A stretch of 64,000 nucleotides of DNA from Giardia muris. Lineage: Eukaryota; Fornicata; Diplomonadida; Hexamitidae. Of this stretch, positions 26,728 through 35,943 are shown in pieces. The first letter of the stretch is position 1; every line of letters begins with the position of its first letter. A model generated the notes under the pieces. That model saw nothing but the letters and a program-made list of their open reading frames with translations, did no database searches and had not been told where the DNA came from. The translations under genes and the position numbers were made by a program. Where the stretch lies: assembly GCA_006247105.1 (NCBI GenBank), contig CM016929.1, forward strand, positions 434,001 to 498,000. The letters are read 5' to 3'.

Positions 26728-28260
26728 TCAAATTGGTTGCGCCTCGACTGGGACGGGGGTGAACTTGAAGACGTGAACGAAGCCGTCCAAGTATCGCATC
26801 AGATAGGAGAAGGTGCCATCTGCGGGAGGCTCTTGTGCCCGCGCGAGCTCGACGCGGTATCGCGGGCCATACAAGTGATATCCCGTTGTTGATTCTTCAT
26901 CTCCTGTGAAGTATAGTCGTTGCCCGGAAACTCGCACGATGGCACCAGGGACCAACCCATCCAACAGGTGTGTGAGGCGGACCTCGGGTACGAGTGGTGG
27001 CACGCACGGGATGGCAAGACCCTTCTCTTCCTCCCGTAAGGCCTTGAACGTTCGCTCCCAAATACGCCCAAAACGCCCATTTGGACTCAAACAGGAGGCC
27101 TCGATTTGATCCTTGGTGGCCTCCCTATGGATCGCATACACTGTCGTCTGAACCTCCTCCTTTCCTCCTAACGAGGCTCGATACTTCTGACGTGTCACCT
27201 CGAGCTCCTCCCGTAAGCGGTGAAGCAGGTGACGAGTCCGCTCCGTGTAACAGGCCTGGCGTTCCTCGGGCCCGAGCGCGACGAAGTCTTTGCGAAGACG
27301 CTCCAAACGTCGTTGCTCGTACCCTTCAAGTGCATCCAGCCGTGCGTTGATCTGGTTCACCCTAAGGAAGGGTAAAGGGCTCATGGCGTCGAAGATGTAA
27401 CTATCCATGCGTATCAACGTCTGCATGTGCTCGGTTTCCGGTCTACTTGAGACGTAACAGTTCAAGACGGCGCGAATGACCTCTTCCGATTGGACCAAGG
27501 CCGCATGGTCCAGGTCCTGGTAGTAATGGTCTCGGAATGCCTTGAGAGAATGGAACATCGCCTCTGTGAACTGCGTTGCGGCCTTGCGGACCTCCCCAAA
27601 GAGCTGTTCGTCGACGGCCAGGGCGGTACAAGGAAAGAGTTTGTCCTTCAAACAAACGGGGTAAGCAACCCGTACATAATAACAAGCGGGATCGCTATTC
27701 GCCTTGAGATGCTCGGCAACATCAGCCTGATCACTTTCCGTATGTCCTGAGAAGCCGTGTTCAAAGAATGAGAGTTCTGGGTGGATCCTGATCGGAATGA
27801 GCTTGTCCCCCGAAAGACCCGGAAGAGTGTTTGGATCAATGGCCTCCAACTTCAGTAAGAAGAAGGCATGTGTAGTTATCAACTCTTTGTAGAACCACGT
27901 CGTGAATTGCGTCAGAATAAAGGAGCCTGGAAGGATAACACCACATATGTCACTGTGTCTCACAATGTTTGGTTCCTCGTCAACGTCCTCCTCCTCCTCG
28001 CGATAAGAATAAGACTCGTGCGCGTCGTCCGACGCAACAGAGAAGTCCGAGTGATCGTCCCCACTGAGTTCTCGAAACTCCAGGCGCCGTTCCGCCACGG
28101 TCACCTCTTGCCCTTGCTCGGCCCAAAGCTGCTCACGATGCCGCCTCTCAAGCTCCGCCTCACGCTCGACTTCCGGTAGACTCATGAGGTAAGCGTAATC
28201 CTCACCACTTCGTGTGTACTGCCGGACTCGGGCGTCCTCGCGTGAGTTCTTCGGAGGCAT
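26728..28260 (-). CDS. Rtf1/Plus3-like protein (tentative)
   Basis: 510 residues. The N-terminus DYAYLMSLPEVEREAELERRHREQL recalls the Rtf1 block that precedes the Plus3 domain. An acidic stretch follows, then a folded region (VILPGSFILTQF, WFYKELITTHAFFLLKLEA, later FTEAMFHSLKAF) whose order resembles Plus3, a long coiled coil (~310-390) and a C-terminal domain. Rtf1 belongs to the PAF1 complex that works with SPT5, also encoded here. The similarity is weak and by eye, so the identity is a hypothesis; the gene itself is clear. Confidence 0.4.
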   Translation of the reverse strand: MPPKNSREDARVRQYTRSGEDYAYLMSLPEVEREAELERRHREQLWAEQGQEVTVAERRLEFRELSGDDHSDFSVASDDAHESYSYREEEEDVDEEPNIVRHSDICGVILPGSFILTQFTTWFYKELITTHAFFLLKLEAIDPNTLPGLSGDKLIPIRIHPELSFFEHGFSGHTESDQADVAEHLKANSDPACYYVRVAYPVCLKDKLFPCTALAVDEQLFGEVRKAATQFTEAMFHSLKAFRDHYYQDLDHAALVQSEEVIRAVLNCYVSSRPETEHMQTLIRMDSYIFDAMSPLPFLRVNQINARLDALEGYEQRRLERLRKDFVALGPEERQACYTERTRHLLHRLREELEVTRQKYRASLGGKEEVQTTVYAIHREATKDQIEASCLSPNGRFGRIWERTFKALREEEKGLAIPCVPPLVPEVRLTHLLDGLVPGAIVRVSGQRLYFTGDEESTTGYHLYGPRYRVELARAQEPPADGTFSYLMRYLDGFVHVFKFTPVPVEAQPI

Positions 28261-28332
28261 GATGATTTCTTTATTTTTTCCCCAAACAAGGCATGCGGGG
28301 GATTCACTATTGAAATGGGACTAAAAACGGCT

Positions 28333-30525
28333 CTAAGATGAGGAGGCGAAAGGCACTCGCTCAAGGATAAACTCGGGGTAGTCCAGGACGATGGAATCGG
28401 TGACATCTGCTCGACAATATGGACACTTCGCCTTGATCGAGTCCAGACACAAATAACACAGCCCCAAGTGGCGACAAGGTAGAAGAAGAGTATCCGCTTG
28501 GTGCGATAGGCAAATGACGCAGGGGTCATCATCCAACGAGTAACCCAGCCCATCAAGGGCCTTGATAAGTTCCTCGAGGGAATAAAACTCCTCCCCGAGG
28601 ACTGTGCTAAGCAGGATGTCGATAACCTCTTCGAGGGGGCTTAAGGATACCCTCGAGTCACCCACCATCAGATCAATGAGAAGCCCCCCATACCTGTACA
28701 GCTGCTCAAGGGTGGTGACGAGGTAGCTGCGCGTAATACGCGCCAATCGTGATGGCACGAACGTGTCCACAACCTTCTTGAGCTCTTCCTTCATGCTCCT
28801 GTAACACTCTCGTAAGGAGGAATACGGATCGTCGCCTGGAGACCCAGCACAAAGACTCTCGACGATGTCGAGCTGGGTGTATCCCTCCTTGTCACGCACG
28901 GCGGCCTCCTGGAGAAGTAGATGGGCACTCACCTCGTCCTTCCCCTGCAGTGCAATCATGAGCGCCGTAAATCCTGTGGAGTTCATAAGTCCCATCTCCC
29001 TGGGCGAGGTGAGCTTCACAATCTCGGGGCTACGTTTGATGACCGCGATCATTGTCGCGGTGGTCCCAACCGGATAACGATCCCAGAGTTCTGTGCTCTG
29101 AGCGCCCGCCTCCCTCAGTAAGAGGCATGCGCACTCGACCCTCTCCCCAGCTACGGCATGCATCAGGGCTGTCCAACCATGGATGTCCTGCATCGACGCC
29201 TCGTGATCGACCAAGACTTCAGCACATTTGCCATGCCCCTTTTCTGCGGCACACATGAGCGCGCTACGCCCTCCAGTGTCTGTGAGTCGCGCCTCCAAGG
29301 AAGCCAACGCACGAACGATACCAACGTGTCCCCCCATGCTTGCAAGTTGAAGGGCCGTCACCCCACCTCTATCCTGAATACCGGCGCATCGTAGAAGAGC
29401 TCGTACACAATCCTCATGGCCCCCTCTAGCCGCATAGATGAGGGCCGTTCGGCCGTACTCATCCCGTGCATCGGCCTCGCGTTCGAGAAGTACCGCAACA
29501 CAGGATGCATGCCCGTTCCCAGCGGCAACCATCAGTGCTGTGGACTTCGCAGAGGCATGGATCCCATCGTACCATTCCTTGGTCGATTGCCGCCCCCCCT
29601 CATATGGGAGCAGAACCTGAATACAATCGAGATGGCCTCGTGCCGCAGCCCGCATGAGAGCAGTACGGCCGGCCTCATCGACCATTCCCGCCTCCTTCTC
29701 GAGGAGGAGGTTGACTAACTGAAGCTGTCCAGCCTCTGCAGCAGCCATCAAGGCAGTAGCCCCATCTGAATCCTGTCTTCCGGCCTCGTTAAGCTTCTGC
29801 ATAGCCAGCTCGACCTTCCCGTTAGAAATGGCGGAGATCAAAGATACGTCACTTTCGGAACCTGGAAGAAGGCGGGGCGCATCAGGGTTCTCATCGGCAA
29901 GAAGTTTGGCAACGTTGTCATGGCCCTTGTTTTTCGCGTGCCAGAGGGCGTTGTGCCCGTCGGAATCCACAAGCCCCTGTTCATAGGGTTTGAGGAGGGT
30001 TGCCACGGAAAGGTTATTTCCGATCGCCGCTATCATAAGTGCGGTTGAGCCCTTTGGACACCCCCATAGATAGCTCGTCGTCTGAAGGCCGGCCTCATCC
30101 AAAAGTAAGCGTGCGCAATCCGAGTACCCCTTATGCGCGGCAACCATGAGGGCGGACCAGCCATCAGTAGTGACAAGGCGGCACTCACGGGGTATGAGGT
30201 GCGGTATGACGAGGGAATGCTTGCAATTTGTGGCGCAGATGAGGGCAGTCCAACCAGTGCACGTTCGAAGTCCTGCCTCACGATCTAGGAGAGCATCGAC
30301 ACAGTCCGGATGGTTCCCTACGGCCGCCCGCATGAGCGCGGTGTAGCCTCCACAACCTTGATGGCCGCCTTCCAGTTCAAGGAGGAGAGTAACGCAAGCC
30401 AGATGGCCTCTGGAGGCGGCCTGCATCAAGGCTGTATCCTCACCCTCCTTCGCTGAACCGGCCTCACCAAGGTGTGCACGCACGCCCTCTACATCTCCAC
30501 GTTTGGCCGCCTCGAAGAGTGACAT
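28333..30525 (-). CDS. Ankyrin-repeat protein with C-terminal RING finger (large)
   Basis: 730 residues: about 16 ankyrin repeats from residue 1 to ~560 with the 'protein 21.1'-type consensus (G-x-TALM-x-AA-x-x-GH-x-x-C), a helical linker (~570-670), then a C3HC4 RING of the MDM2/IAP kind, CVICLSHQADTLLLPCRHLG followed by CYLC and CPYC. By analogy with RING proteins it may be an E3 ubiquitin ligase whose repeats bind the target (inference). It is divergent from the next ankyrin-RING gene with 56 bp between starts. The linker between repeats and RING is unique among the four copies. Confidence 0.88.
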   Translation of the reverse strand: MSLFEAAKRGDVEGVRAHLGEAGSAKEGEDTALMQAASRGHLACVTLLLELEGGHQGCGGYTALMRAAVGNHPDCVDALLDREAGLRTCTGWTALICATNCKHSLVIPHLIPRECRLVTTDGWSALMVAAHKGYSDCARLLLDEAGLQTTSYLWGCPKGSTALMIAAIGNNLSVATLLKPYEQGLVDSDGHNALWHAKNKGHDNVAKLLADENPDAPRLLPGSESDVSLISAISNGKVELAMQKLNEAGRQDSDGATALMAAAEAGQLQLVNLLLEKEAGMVDEAGRTALMRAAARGHLDCIQVLLPYEGGRQSTKEWYDGIHASAKSTALMVAAGNGHASCVAVLLEREADARDEYGRTALIYAARGGHEDCVRALLRCAGIQDRGGVTALQLASMGGHVGIVRALASLEARLTDTGGRSALMCAAEKGHGKCAEVLVDHEASMQDIHGWTALMHAVAGERVECACLLLREAGAQSTELWDRYPVGTTATMIAVIKRSPEIVKLTSPREMGLMNSTGFTALMIALQGKDEVSAHLLLQEAAVRDKEGYTQLDIVESLCAGSPGDDPYSSLRECYRSMKEELKKVVDTFVPSRLARITRSYLVTTLEQLYRYGGLLIDLMVGDSRVSLSPLEEVIDILLSTVLGEEFYSLEELIKALDGLGYSLDDDPCVICLSHQADTLLLPCRHLGLCYLCLDSIKAKCPYCRADVTDSIVLDYPEFILERVPFASSS

Positions 30526-30581
30526 CTTTTCTATCTCGCTGGGTAACTCACAATTAACACAAGTAAAAAGTTCGCCGCCAC

Positions 30582-31640
30582 ATGAAAGGAATCGACGGGG
30601 AGAACGGGATCGCCAGAATACTTAGCCAGGTGCTTGGCGCGCTCCCCACATTAGCCCAGGGCGTAAGCCCCTCCAATGCATTGATGCACGCCGCATTTGC
30701 CGGGGATGTCGCCCAAGTTCGCGCAAACATGAATCTTGCGAAGAAGACAAACGACATGGATTGGACGGCGCTCATCTTCGCCGCCAAGGCTGGACATGCC
30801 GAATGTGTCGCGCTTCTTATGGACAAGGAGGCGAGAATGATGACAAATGATGGCTTCAGTGCCCTCATGGTTGCCGCCATCAACGATAACGCCGAGTGCG
30901 TGGAGCTCCTTCTCCATCGCGAGTCCGCCCTTCGGAACAAAAATTCTGAGACGGCGCTCTGCATCGCAGCTGAACAAGGCCATCACCGCTGCGTCCGCAT
31001 ACTGGCTCCCGAAGAGGCTGGACTCCTCATGGATAGTCGCCAGACCGCTCTCATGAAGGCCGCCGTCAAGGGCCATGACCGTTGCGTTACTATCCTGGCG
31101 AAATACGAGTGTGGTTACCAAGATAAGTGGGGCTGGACCGCCCTGATGTACGCGGCCAACGCTGGGAGGGTCGATTGCATCCCCCCACTTTTGGGGGAGG
31201 CGGGAGCGGTCACCACAGGCATCGGAGCGATTTCTGTCCCTTCAACTGGAATGACCGCCTTGATGTTCGCCTCTCGCCGAGGGAATACCGAGATCGTTTC
31301 CCTTCTCAAACCCTACGAGCTCGAAATGACCGACAACGATGGCCATGACGCCCTCTGGCATGCTACTAACGCAAACCAAGCGGCCATAGTAACCCTTCTG
31401 CAGTCTAAGACGTCGCCGGACCCGAGTCCAGGTTTGTCGATGCCAAGACAACGAAAAATAGACGCCGCTGAGGAGTTTAACAACAGGCTCTGCGTGATCT
31501 GCCGCACCAGCCAGAAGTGCATCGTCCTTCAGCCGTGTAACCACTGTTGCGTCTGCGAGGGCTGCAAGGAGCATGTGGCGACGGGAACGTGTCCGCTCTG
31601 CAACGGAAAGGTGGAGGGCACGCTAAAGATATTCATATAG
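30582..31640 (+). CDS. Ankyrin-repeat protein with C-terminal RING finger (tandem copy 1)
   Basis: 352 residues: an N-terminal ~30-residue lead, eight ankyrin repeats (~30-285), a short linker and an MDM2/IAP-type RING, CVICRTSQKCIVLQPCNH followed by CCVCEGC and CPLC, ending in TLKIFI. The second-last ankyrin unit has the form DGHDALWHA. It is clearly a duplicate of the next gene at both protein and DNA level (for example the stretch coding for DKWGWTALMYAANAG). Likely E3 ligase (inference). AGTGAA, a poly(A)-type signal, follows the stop by 1 nt. Confidence 0.88.
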   Translation: MKGIDGENGIARILSQVLGALPTLAQGVSPSNALMHAAFAGDVAQVRANMNLAKKTNDMDWTALIFAAKAGHAECVALLMDKEARMMTNDGFSALMVAAINDNAECVELLLHRESALRNKNSETALCIAAEQGHHRCVRILAPEEAGLLMDSRQTALMKAAVKGHDRCVTILAKYECGYQDKWGWTALMYAANAGRVDCIPPLLGEAGAVTTGIGAISVPSTGMTALMFASRRGNTEIVSLLKPYELEMTDNDGHDALWHATNANQAAIVTLLQSKTSPDPSPGLSMPRQRKIDAAEEFNNRLCVICRTSQKCIVLQPCNHCCVCEGCKEHVATGTCPLCNGKVEGTLKIFI

Positions 31641-31641
31641 G

Positions 31642-31647
31642 AGTGAA
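31642..31647 (+). terminator. Putative poly(A) signal AGTGAA
   Basis: AGTGAA, matching AGTRAA, 1 nt after the stop of tandem copy 1 and 14 nt before the start of copy 2. Confidence 0.5.
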
Positions 31648-31661
31648 CGTGACGCGAAGTA

Positions 31662-32852
31662 ATGCAGCAGAGTCGAGTCGAAGCAAAAGAACTCGTGATG
31701 TTCCCAATGGGTCTTAGGGCTTCAACCTCTCGAATGTCCCTCGAGGTCGCCCGCAGGGCACTCGAGCTCGAGAACGATAGGCCGGGGAACGCTCTAATGC
31801 GGGCCGCAAACGACGGTAGCGTAGCCAAGGTCCAGGCGAACCTCCACCTTGCAGGCGGAAGAAACGAGCAAGGCTGGACGGCGCTCATGTATGCGGCACG
31901 AGAAGGGAAAGAGGAGTGTGTCTGGCTCCTCATGGACAAGGAGGCGAGGATGCAGAAGAAGGATGGGTTCAGTGCCCTCATGGTTGCCGCCATGAATGGG
32001 CACGTCGAGTGCGTGCGGCTTCTAATGGATGCCGAGGCGGGCCTTCGGAACAAGGACGGAAGGACCGCCTTGCATATTGCCGCCGATGCCGGGCGTAGTC
32101 AATGCGTCGAAGTCCTAATTCCGAGTGAGGCAACGCTGGTCGACCATACGGGACAGACGGCCTTGATGGAGGCGGCCGTCAGAGGACGTGAGGAGTGTGT
32201 GGCCCTACTTGTCGAGAAGGAGCTTGGATTTCAAGATAAGTGGGGATGGACCGCTCTGATGTACGCGGCCAACGCCGGGAATGCGGATTGCGTCTCTCAC
32301 CTCCTTGGTGAGGCGCTTCTGAAGACAACACGGATCGGTAAGATCCACGTCCCCACAACCGGGATGACAGCCTTAATGCTTGCGATCCGTCGTGGGCACG
32401 CTGCCGTCGCTTCCCTTCTGGCCGAATATGAGTCAGGGGCGACTGACGATCAAGGACATGACGCATGTTGGCATGCCAGTAAGAGCGGGCACGAACACCT
32501 CGTCCCAATCGCACGGGATTACAGGTTCGACCCCGTCGAAGTCGAAGACATGCCTTCTCTAAGCTCAGGGTTAACGATGCCACGTAGATCACTCAACCGA
32601 ACGAGCCCTGGGTCTAAGCAGATGAAGCCCACGCCTCCTACGAAGAAATCGGGGCCAGTCGAGCGACTGAGCTCAAAGATACATGGTCCAGAGTCGTTAC
32701 AGTGTGTGATTTGTCTCAGTAATCCGAAGTGCATCGTTCTTCAGCCGTGTAAGCATTGCTGCGTTTGTGAGGGCTGCGCAAAGTACCTCAAAGGTAAGAC
32801 CTGTCCTCTGTGTCGCAAGGACGTGGAGAGAATGATGAAGATCTTCCTGTAG
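31662..32852 (+). CDS. Ankyrin-repeat protein with C-terminal RING finger (tandem copy 2)
   Basis: 396 residues with eight ankyrin repeats (~40-295), a basic Ser/Pro linker (~300-345) longer than in copy 1, and the RING CVICLSNPKCIVLQPCKH followed by CCVCEGC and CPLC, ending in MMKIFL. ATG at 31662 is first; a Met at 31698 (MFPMGLR) is an alternative and matches copy 1 about as well. The intergenic space to copy 1 is 21 nt. Same proposed ligase role; the difference in linker and repeat faces may mean different targets. Confidence 0.88.
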   Translation: MQQSRVEAKELVMFPMGLRASTSRMSLEVARRALELENDRPGNALMRAANDGSVAKVQANLHLAGGRNEQGWTALMYAAREGKEECVWLLMDKEARMQKKDGFSALMVAAMNGHVECVRLLMDAEAGLRNKDGRTALHIAADAGRSQCVEVLIPSEATLVDHTGQTALMEAAVRGREECVALLVEKELGFQDKWGWTALMYAANAGNADCVSHLLGEALLKTTRIGKIHVPTTGMTALMLAIRRGHAAVASLLAEYESGATDDQGHDACWHASKSGHEHLVPIARDYRFDPVEVEDMPSLSSGLTMPRRSLNRTSPGSKQMKPTPPTKKSGPVERLSSKIHGPESLQCVICLSNPKCIVLQPCKHCCVCEGCAKYLKGKTCPLCRKDVERMMKIFL

Positions 32853-33038
32853 ACGGCCTGGAAGGCCTGAGAGCCTATGCTGAAAATCTGGGGTTTTTAG
32901 CCGAGTTATTGAAGGGCTGAATGAGGGAAGACGATCTAGGCGCTTGTTCTCCAGTTATCACCGGCTGTTTACTGTATACCGCCGCCAACTCGTATGTCCT
33001 CGGAAGTCCTGGTTTACAACTCCACATTCTTTCTTAGT

Positions 33039-33083
33039 CTTGAGCGAGCTCATCCTCAAGTCCCCAGAGAGAAGGGGTTGAGG
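33039..33083 (+). promoter_or_regulatory. Two mutually exclusive hairpins upstream of the MFS gene
   Basis: CTTGAG (33039-33044) pairs with CTCAAG (33055-33060). The overlapping CCTCAA (33054-33059) plus CCCC (33062-33065) pairs with GGGG (33074-33077) plus TTGAGG (33078-33083) around AGAGAGAA. Both cannot form at once. The element ends 34 nt before the ATG. Function unknown; the rest of the gap 32853-33117 shows nothing I recognise. Confidence 0.4.
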
Positions 33084-33117
33084 TCGAGCGATACAGGCTT
33101 CAGATCTGGTGGACAGT

Positions 33118-34521
33118 ATGGCTATAGAAATGGGATCTCTCAACGTCGGCCCGGAGAGCTCGGCGCAGCGATATGTCGTCCTGGCGCTGTGCGGCCTCGT
33201 CTATGCGGTCACGTACCTCCAGCGGGTGATGCTCGCCCCAATAACGGATGCGGTGCAGAAGCACTTTGGGACGGACATTGCCGGCGTCGGAACGCTTTCC
33301 TCGTGCTTCTTCTACACCTACAGCATAGCCCAGCCCGTCGTCGGCCTCATGGTGGACGCAACCCACGCCCGCTGGACGATGATTGCCTCCTGTCTTGTCA
33401 TCTTCGCGGGGAGTTTAGTGACGGGTTTTGTGCGTAGCCTCGCGGCGGGGTACGTCGGGCGCGCCCTTGTGGGGCTCGGGTGCGCCCCCGTGTACGTCAC
33501 GGCGATCAAGTACGCGTCGATATACTTGTCGCCGGAGCGGTTTGTCTTCTGCCCAGGGATTCTCGCGGCATGCGCGGGGCTTGCTGGGATCATTGGGAGT
33601 GCCCCTCTAAAGCACCTCACCGACGCCATAGGCTTCACATGGGTGTGCGTAGGGATAGGGGGGACGGCCTTTATTCCGGGGATTCTGATCGCCTGTCTTG
33701 GCCAATACACATCCATCTCGGCCGCGGAGATGGGGAAAGCGTCTCTGCAGCAGTTCAAGGCGGGCCTTGCCGAGATGTTCCACAACCGCGGGTCACTATT
33801 TCTTATCCCATTGATGCTCTATTACTTCTTCTTCTCGGGAGGCAGTTACACGATCAGCTCCTGCCTTGGCGCGGCGTTCATCGTCAACGTGAACCCGGAG
33901 ATCTCAAGCACGTACGCCTCCTGGATGTTCACGTTACAAAGCGTGGGGTTGGTCATAGGGGGAGTTGCCATGCCGTTCATATCGAGGTACACGGGAAGGA
34001 AGCCTCCGCACCTGGTAGCCTCCGGACTCATAGCGCTTATTATGTTGGCCTTTGCTTTAATCGGAGAGGCGGACCCTCCGGGCTGGGCCTTTGGGATTCT
34101 GTACACCTTCTATGGCCTCTTCACCGCGTGCGCGTCAAGCGTCGGGTATTCGATGTGCAAGGAACTGGTCTCCGTCGCCATCGCCTCAACGGTCATCGGA
34201 GTCTTTAACTTCTTCCCCGCCTTAGGAGGAGCGATCTTCCAGAATACTCTCCCACTCATCATTAGGCATAATCCCGATGGTGGTTACCGTATCGTTGGAT
34301 TCATCATGACTGGGCAGTACGCGTTGGCAATGTTCATCGCCATCTTCCTTAAGGAGACCTCCCCATGTACGTCTACTTGTATCCGCTCCCAAAAACACCG
34401 AGGGCAACGAGAGGTGCAACCTCCCACGCCTCTGACCCCCGAAAACGATAATGCTCAAACAAGCATGCTCCTTGACGTTCGAGCCGAAACCGCCATCACT
34501 TCCCCAGTATGCTCCACTTAA
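33118..34521 (+). CDS. Major facilitator superfamily transporter
   Basis: 467 residues with about 12 membrane spans and the family layout: the loop 2-3 signature region DATHARW after TM2, a central loop between TM6 and TM7, and polar ends. A GR-ALVGLG motif lies in TM4. It resembles the organophosphate/nitrate-type branch in overall form, but the substrate cannot be told. The frame opens at a GTG (33109); the first ATG is 33118. The C-terminus is a ~45-residue polar tail. 6 nt separate it from the next gene. Confidence 0.85.
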   Translation: MAIEMGSLNVGPESSAQRYVVLALCGLVYAVTYLQRVMLAPITDAVQKHFGTDIAGVGTLSSCFFYTYSIAQPVVGLMVDATHARWTMIASCLVIFAGSLVTGFVRSLAAGYVGRALVGLGCAPVYVTAIKYASIYLSPERFVFCPGILAACAGLAGIIGSAPLKHLTDAIGFTWVCVGIGGTAFIPGILIACLGQYTSISAAEMGKASLQQFKAGLAEMFHNRGSLFLIPLMLYYFFFSGGSYTISSCLGAAFIVNVNPEISSTYASWMFTLQSVGLVIGGVAMPFISRYTGRKPPHLVASGLIALIMLAFALIGEADPPGWAFGILYTFYGLFTACASSVGYSMCKELVSVAIASTVIGVFNFFPALGGAIFQNTLPLIIRHNPDGGYRIVGFIMTGQYALAMFIAIFLKETSPCTSTCIRSQKHRGQREVQPPTPLTPENDNAQTSMLLDVRAETAITSPVCST

Positions 34522-34527
34522 ATTCTG

Positions 34528-35700
34528 ATGCTTTTTGGTTCCACAAGATCCATGGTGAGTGCCAGGCCTCGGGGTGGGGACGAACGCTCATCCTTCCAGC
34601 TCTGTAACGATACCTCCGTCCGCCCAGACTTCTTCTCGATCTCCGAAGGTTTGGAGGAGGGAGAGCGCGAGGGCTCTCATGACCAGGATGACGATTATCG
34701 TCCATTGAGACAAAGGCTTGCAAGACTCAAGAAAGGTGATGACGAATCTTCACAGCCACAGTCTCGATTAGAATCACAGTCTATCAACTTGGACGACTTC
34801 CTAGTCGTTGGGAAGAAGTATCCGGGCTCAGAACCCATCTCACATGAAGCCTCACTCATACCCGAAGTTCCTTTACAGCCACCCCTAGCGTCACGCATGC
34901 AAGAACGCCCAAGGAAGCTTACTGCGCGCGAGTACTTGTCCAAGACGGTTAAGCAACCGTCGATCAAGACGTATCATCAGCAGGACCTGACTCTGACGGG
35001 GTTGGAGTCACGTCTTGATGAGCCGGCCATCACTAACGTTATCATCCATCGTGGTGATCGAGAGCTTGTACCGAAGCCATTAACACGCCCACCAAAACAG
35101 TCGGAATCAACCCGGGGACAAGAACGAGAACAGAGCAAATTGGAGGAGCAATATGTCGAGAGTATTCAGAATTTGACGACCCTCTTGACCCAGAATACGA
35201 CTCTCGTTCGTACGGCTCTTGATACTATCAATGCGGTAGTCACAAAGCCAACGACAGCCGCCGTTACCACAGAGGAGGACAGTCCAAAGGTACCTGTGGA
35301 GAGGACAGATCAACCCACTAAACCTCCTTCGACAGCGGCAAAGGGAGCGACAAAACCTCTGCCAAGGACGATCCCCACAGAGACCGAGATCAAGACTCGG
35401 ATACCGTCAATACCCTCCTCCTCCATATCAACACATAGCATGTCAGTTGCACAGCCTCCAAGAGCTCCAAGTCCAGACCTGATCGGAGTCCCGATTGTGG
35501 CTCCACGTACCCAGATCCCTGGCACTCTTGGCTTCCTTGATGCACTTCTACTCGGAGAGGATCTCCCCGATGCCGAAATGGGTTCGAAGACCACTCCAAC
35601 GCCTACAAATCCCGATATGATCAAGCTGGCGTCATTGGTGACTCAATTTGAGGCTCGCGTCGACGAGCTCTGCGGTGATACCCCTATGAAGAGTCACTAA
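34528..35700 (+). CDS. Low-complexity polar protein, unknown
   Basis: 390 residues, rich in Pro, Thr, Ser and charged residues, largely disordered by eye. A short coiled coil is likely at about 195-235 (EQSKLEEQYVESIQNLTTLL). The end (PDMIKLASLVTQFEARVDELC) is also helical. Not recognised. The Met at 34552 is an alternative start. It lies 6 nt after the transporter gene and 33 nt before the next ORF on the same strand. Confidence 0.7.
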   Translation: MLFGSTRSMVSARPRGGDERSSFQLCNDTSVRPDFFSISEGLEEGEREGSHDQDDDYRPLRQRLARLKKGDDESSQPQSRLESQSINLDDFLVVGKKYPGSEPISHEASLIPEVPLQPPLASRMQERPRKLTAREYLSKTVKQPSIKTYHQQDLTLTGLESRLDEPAITNVIIHRGDRELVPKPLTRPPKQSESTRGQEREQSKLEEQYVESIQNLTTLLTQNTTLVRTALDTINAVVTKPTTAAVTTEEDSPKVPVERTDQPTKPPSTAAKGATKPLPRTIPTETEIKTRIPSIPSSSISTHSMSVAQPPRAPSPDLIGVPIVAPRTQIPGTLGFLDALLLGEDLPDAEMGSKTTPTPTNPDMIKLASLVTQFEARVDELCGDTPMKSH

Positions 35701-35733
35701 TCTCCAAAACATTACCTCTCTACTATAAAGAGA

Positions 35734-35931
35734 ATGTCAACAGCGGCCGAGGTTGTCAGCTCTGCTTTGAGTTATGTCTCTCTCTATCCTCCTGCTCCTA
35801 AAGGGCCGCCCAGGCGCACTCTCAATCCCCTACGGGCCGAGGTGCTCCAGGCCTACGTGGCCGCCGTCTATCCGGACCGTCTACCACGCTTGATGGCACT
35901 ACTTCACGTAGATGCGCCAGTACATTTTTGA
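35734..35931 (+). CDS. Small protein, 65 residues, unknown
   Basis: ATG behind ATAAAGAGA, a good A-rich initiator, in a plus-strand run with 33 nt before and 12 nt after. The product has a Pro-rich middle (YPPAPKGPPRRTLNPL) and a helical C-terminal half (LRAEVLQAYVAAVYPDRLPRL). Not recognised. Its spacing is just like that of its neighbours, which argues for a real gene. Confidence 0.5.
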   Translation: MSTAAEVVSSALSYVSLYPPAPKGPPRRTLNPLRAEVLQAYVAAVYPDRLPRLMALLHVDAPVHF

Positions 35932-35943
35932 CGGCTCTCAAAA

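Noticed and set aside
32179..32592. 137-codon minus-strand frame opposite ankyrin-RING copy 2
   Set aside because: Shadow of the ankyrin repeats.
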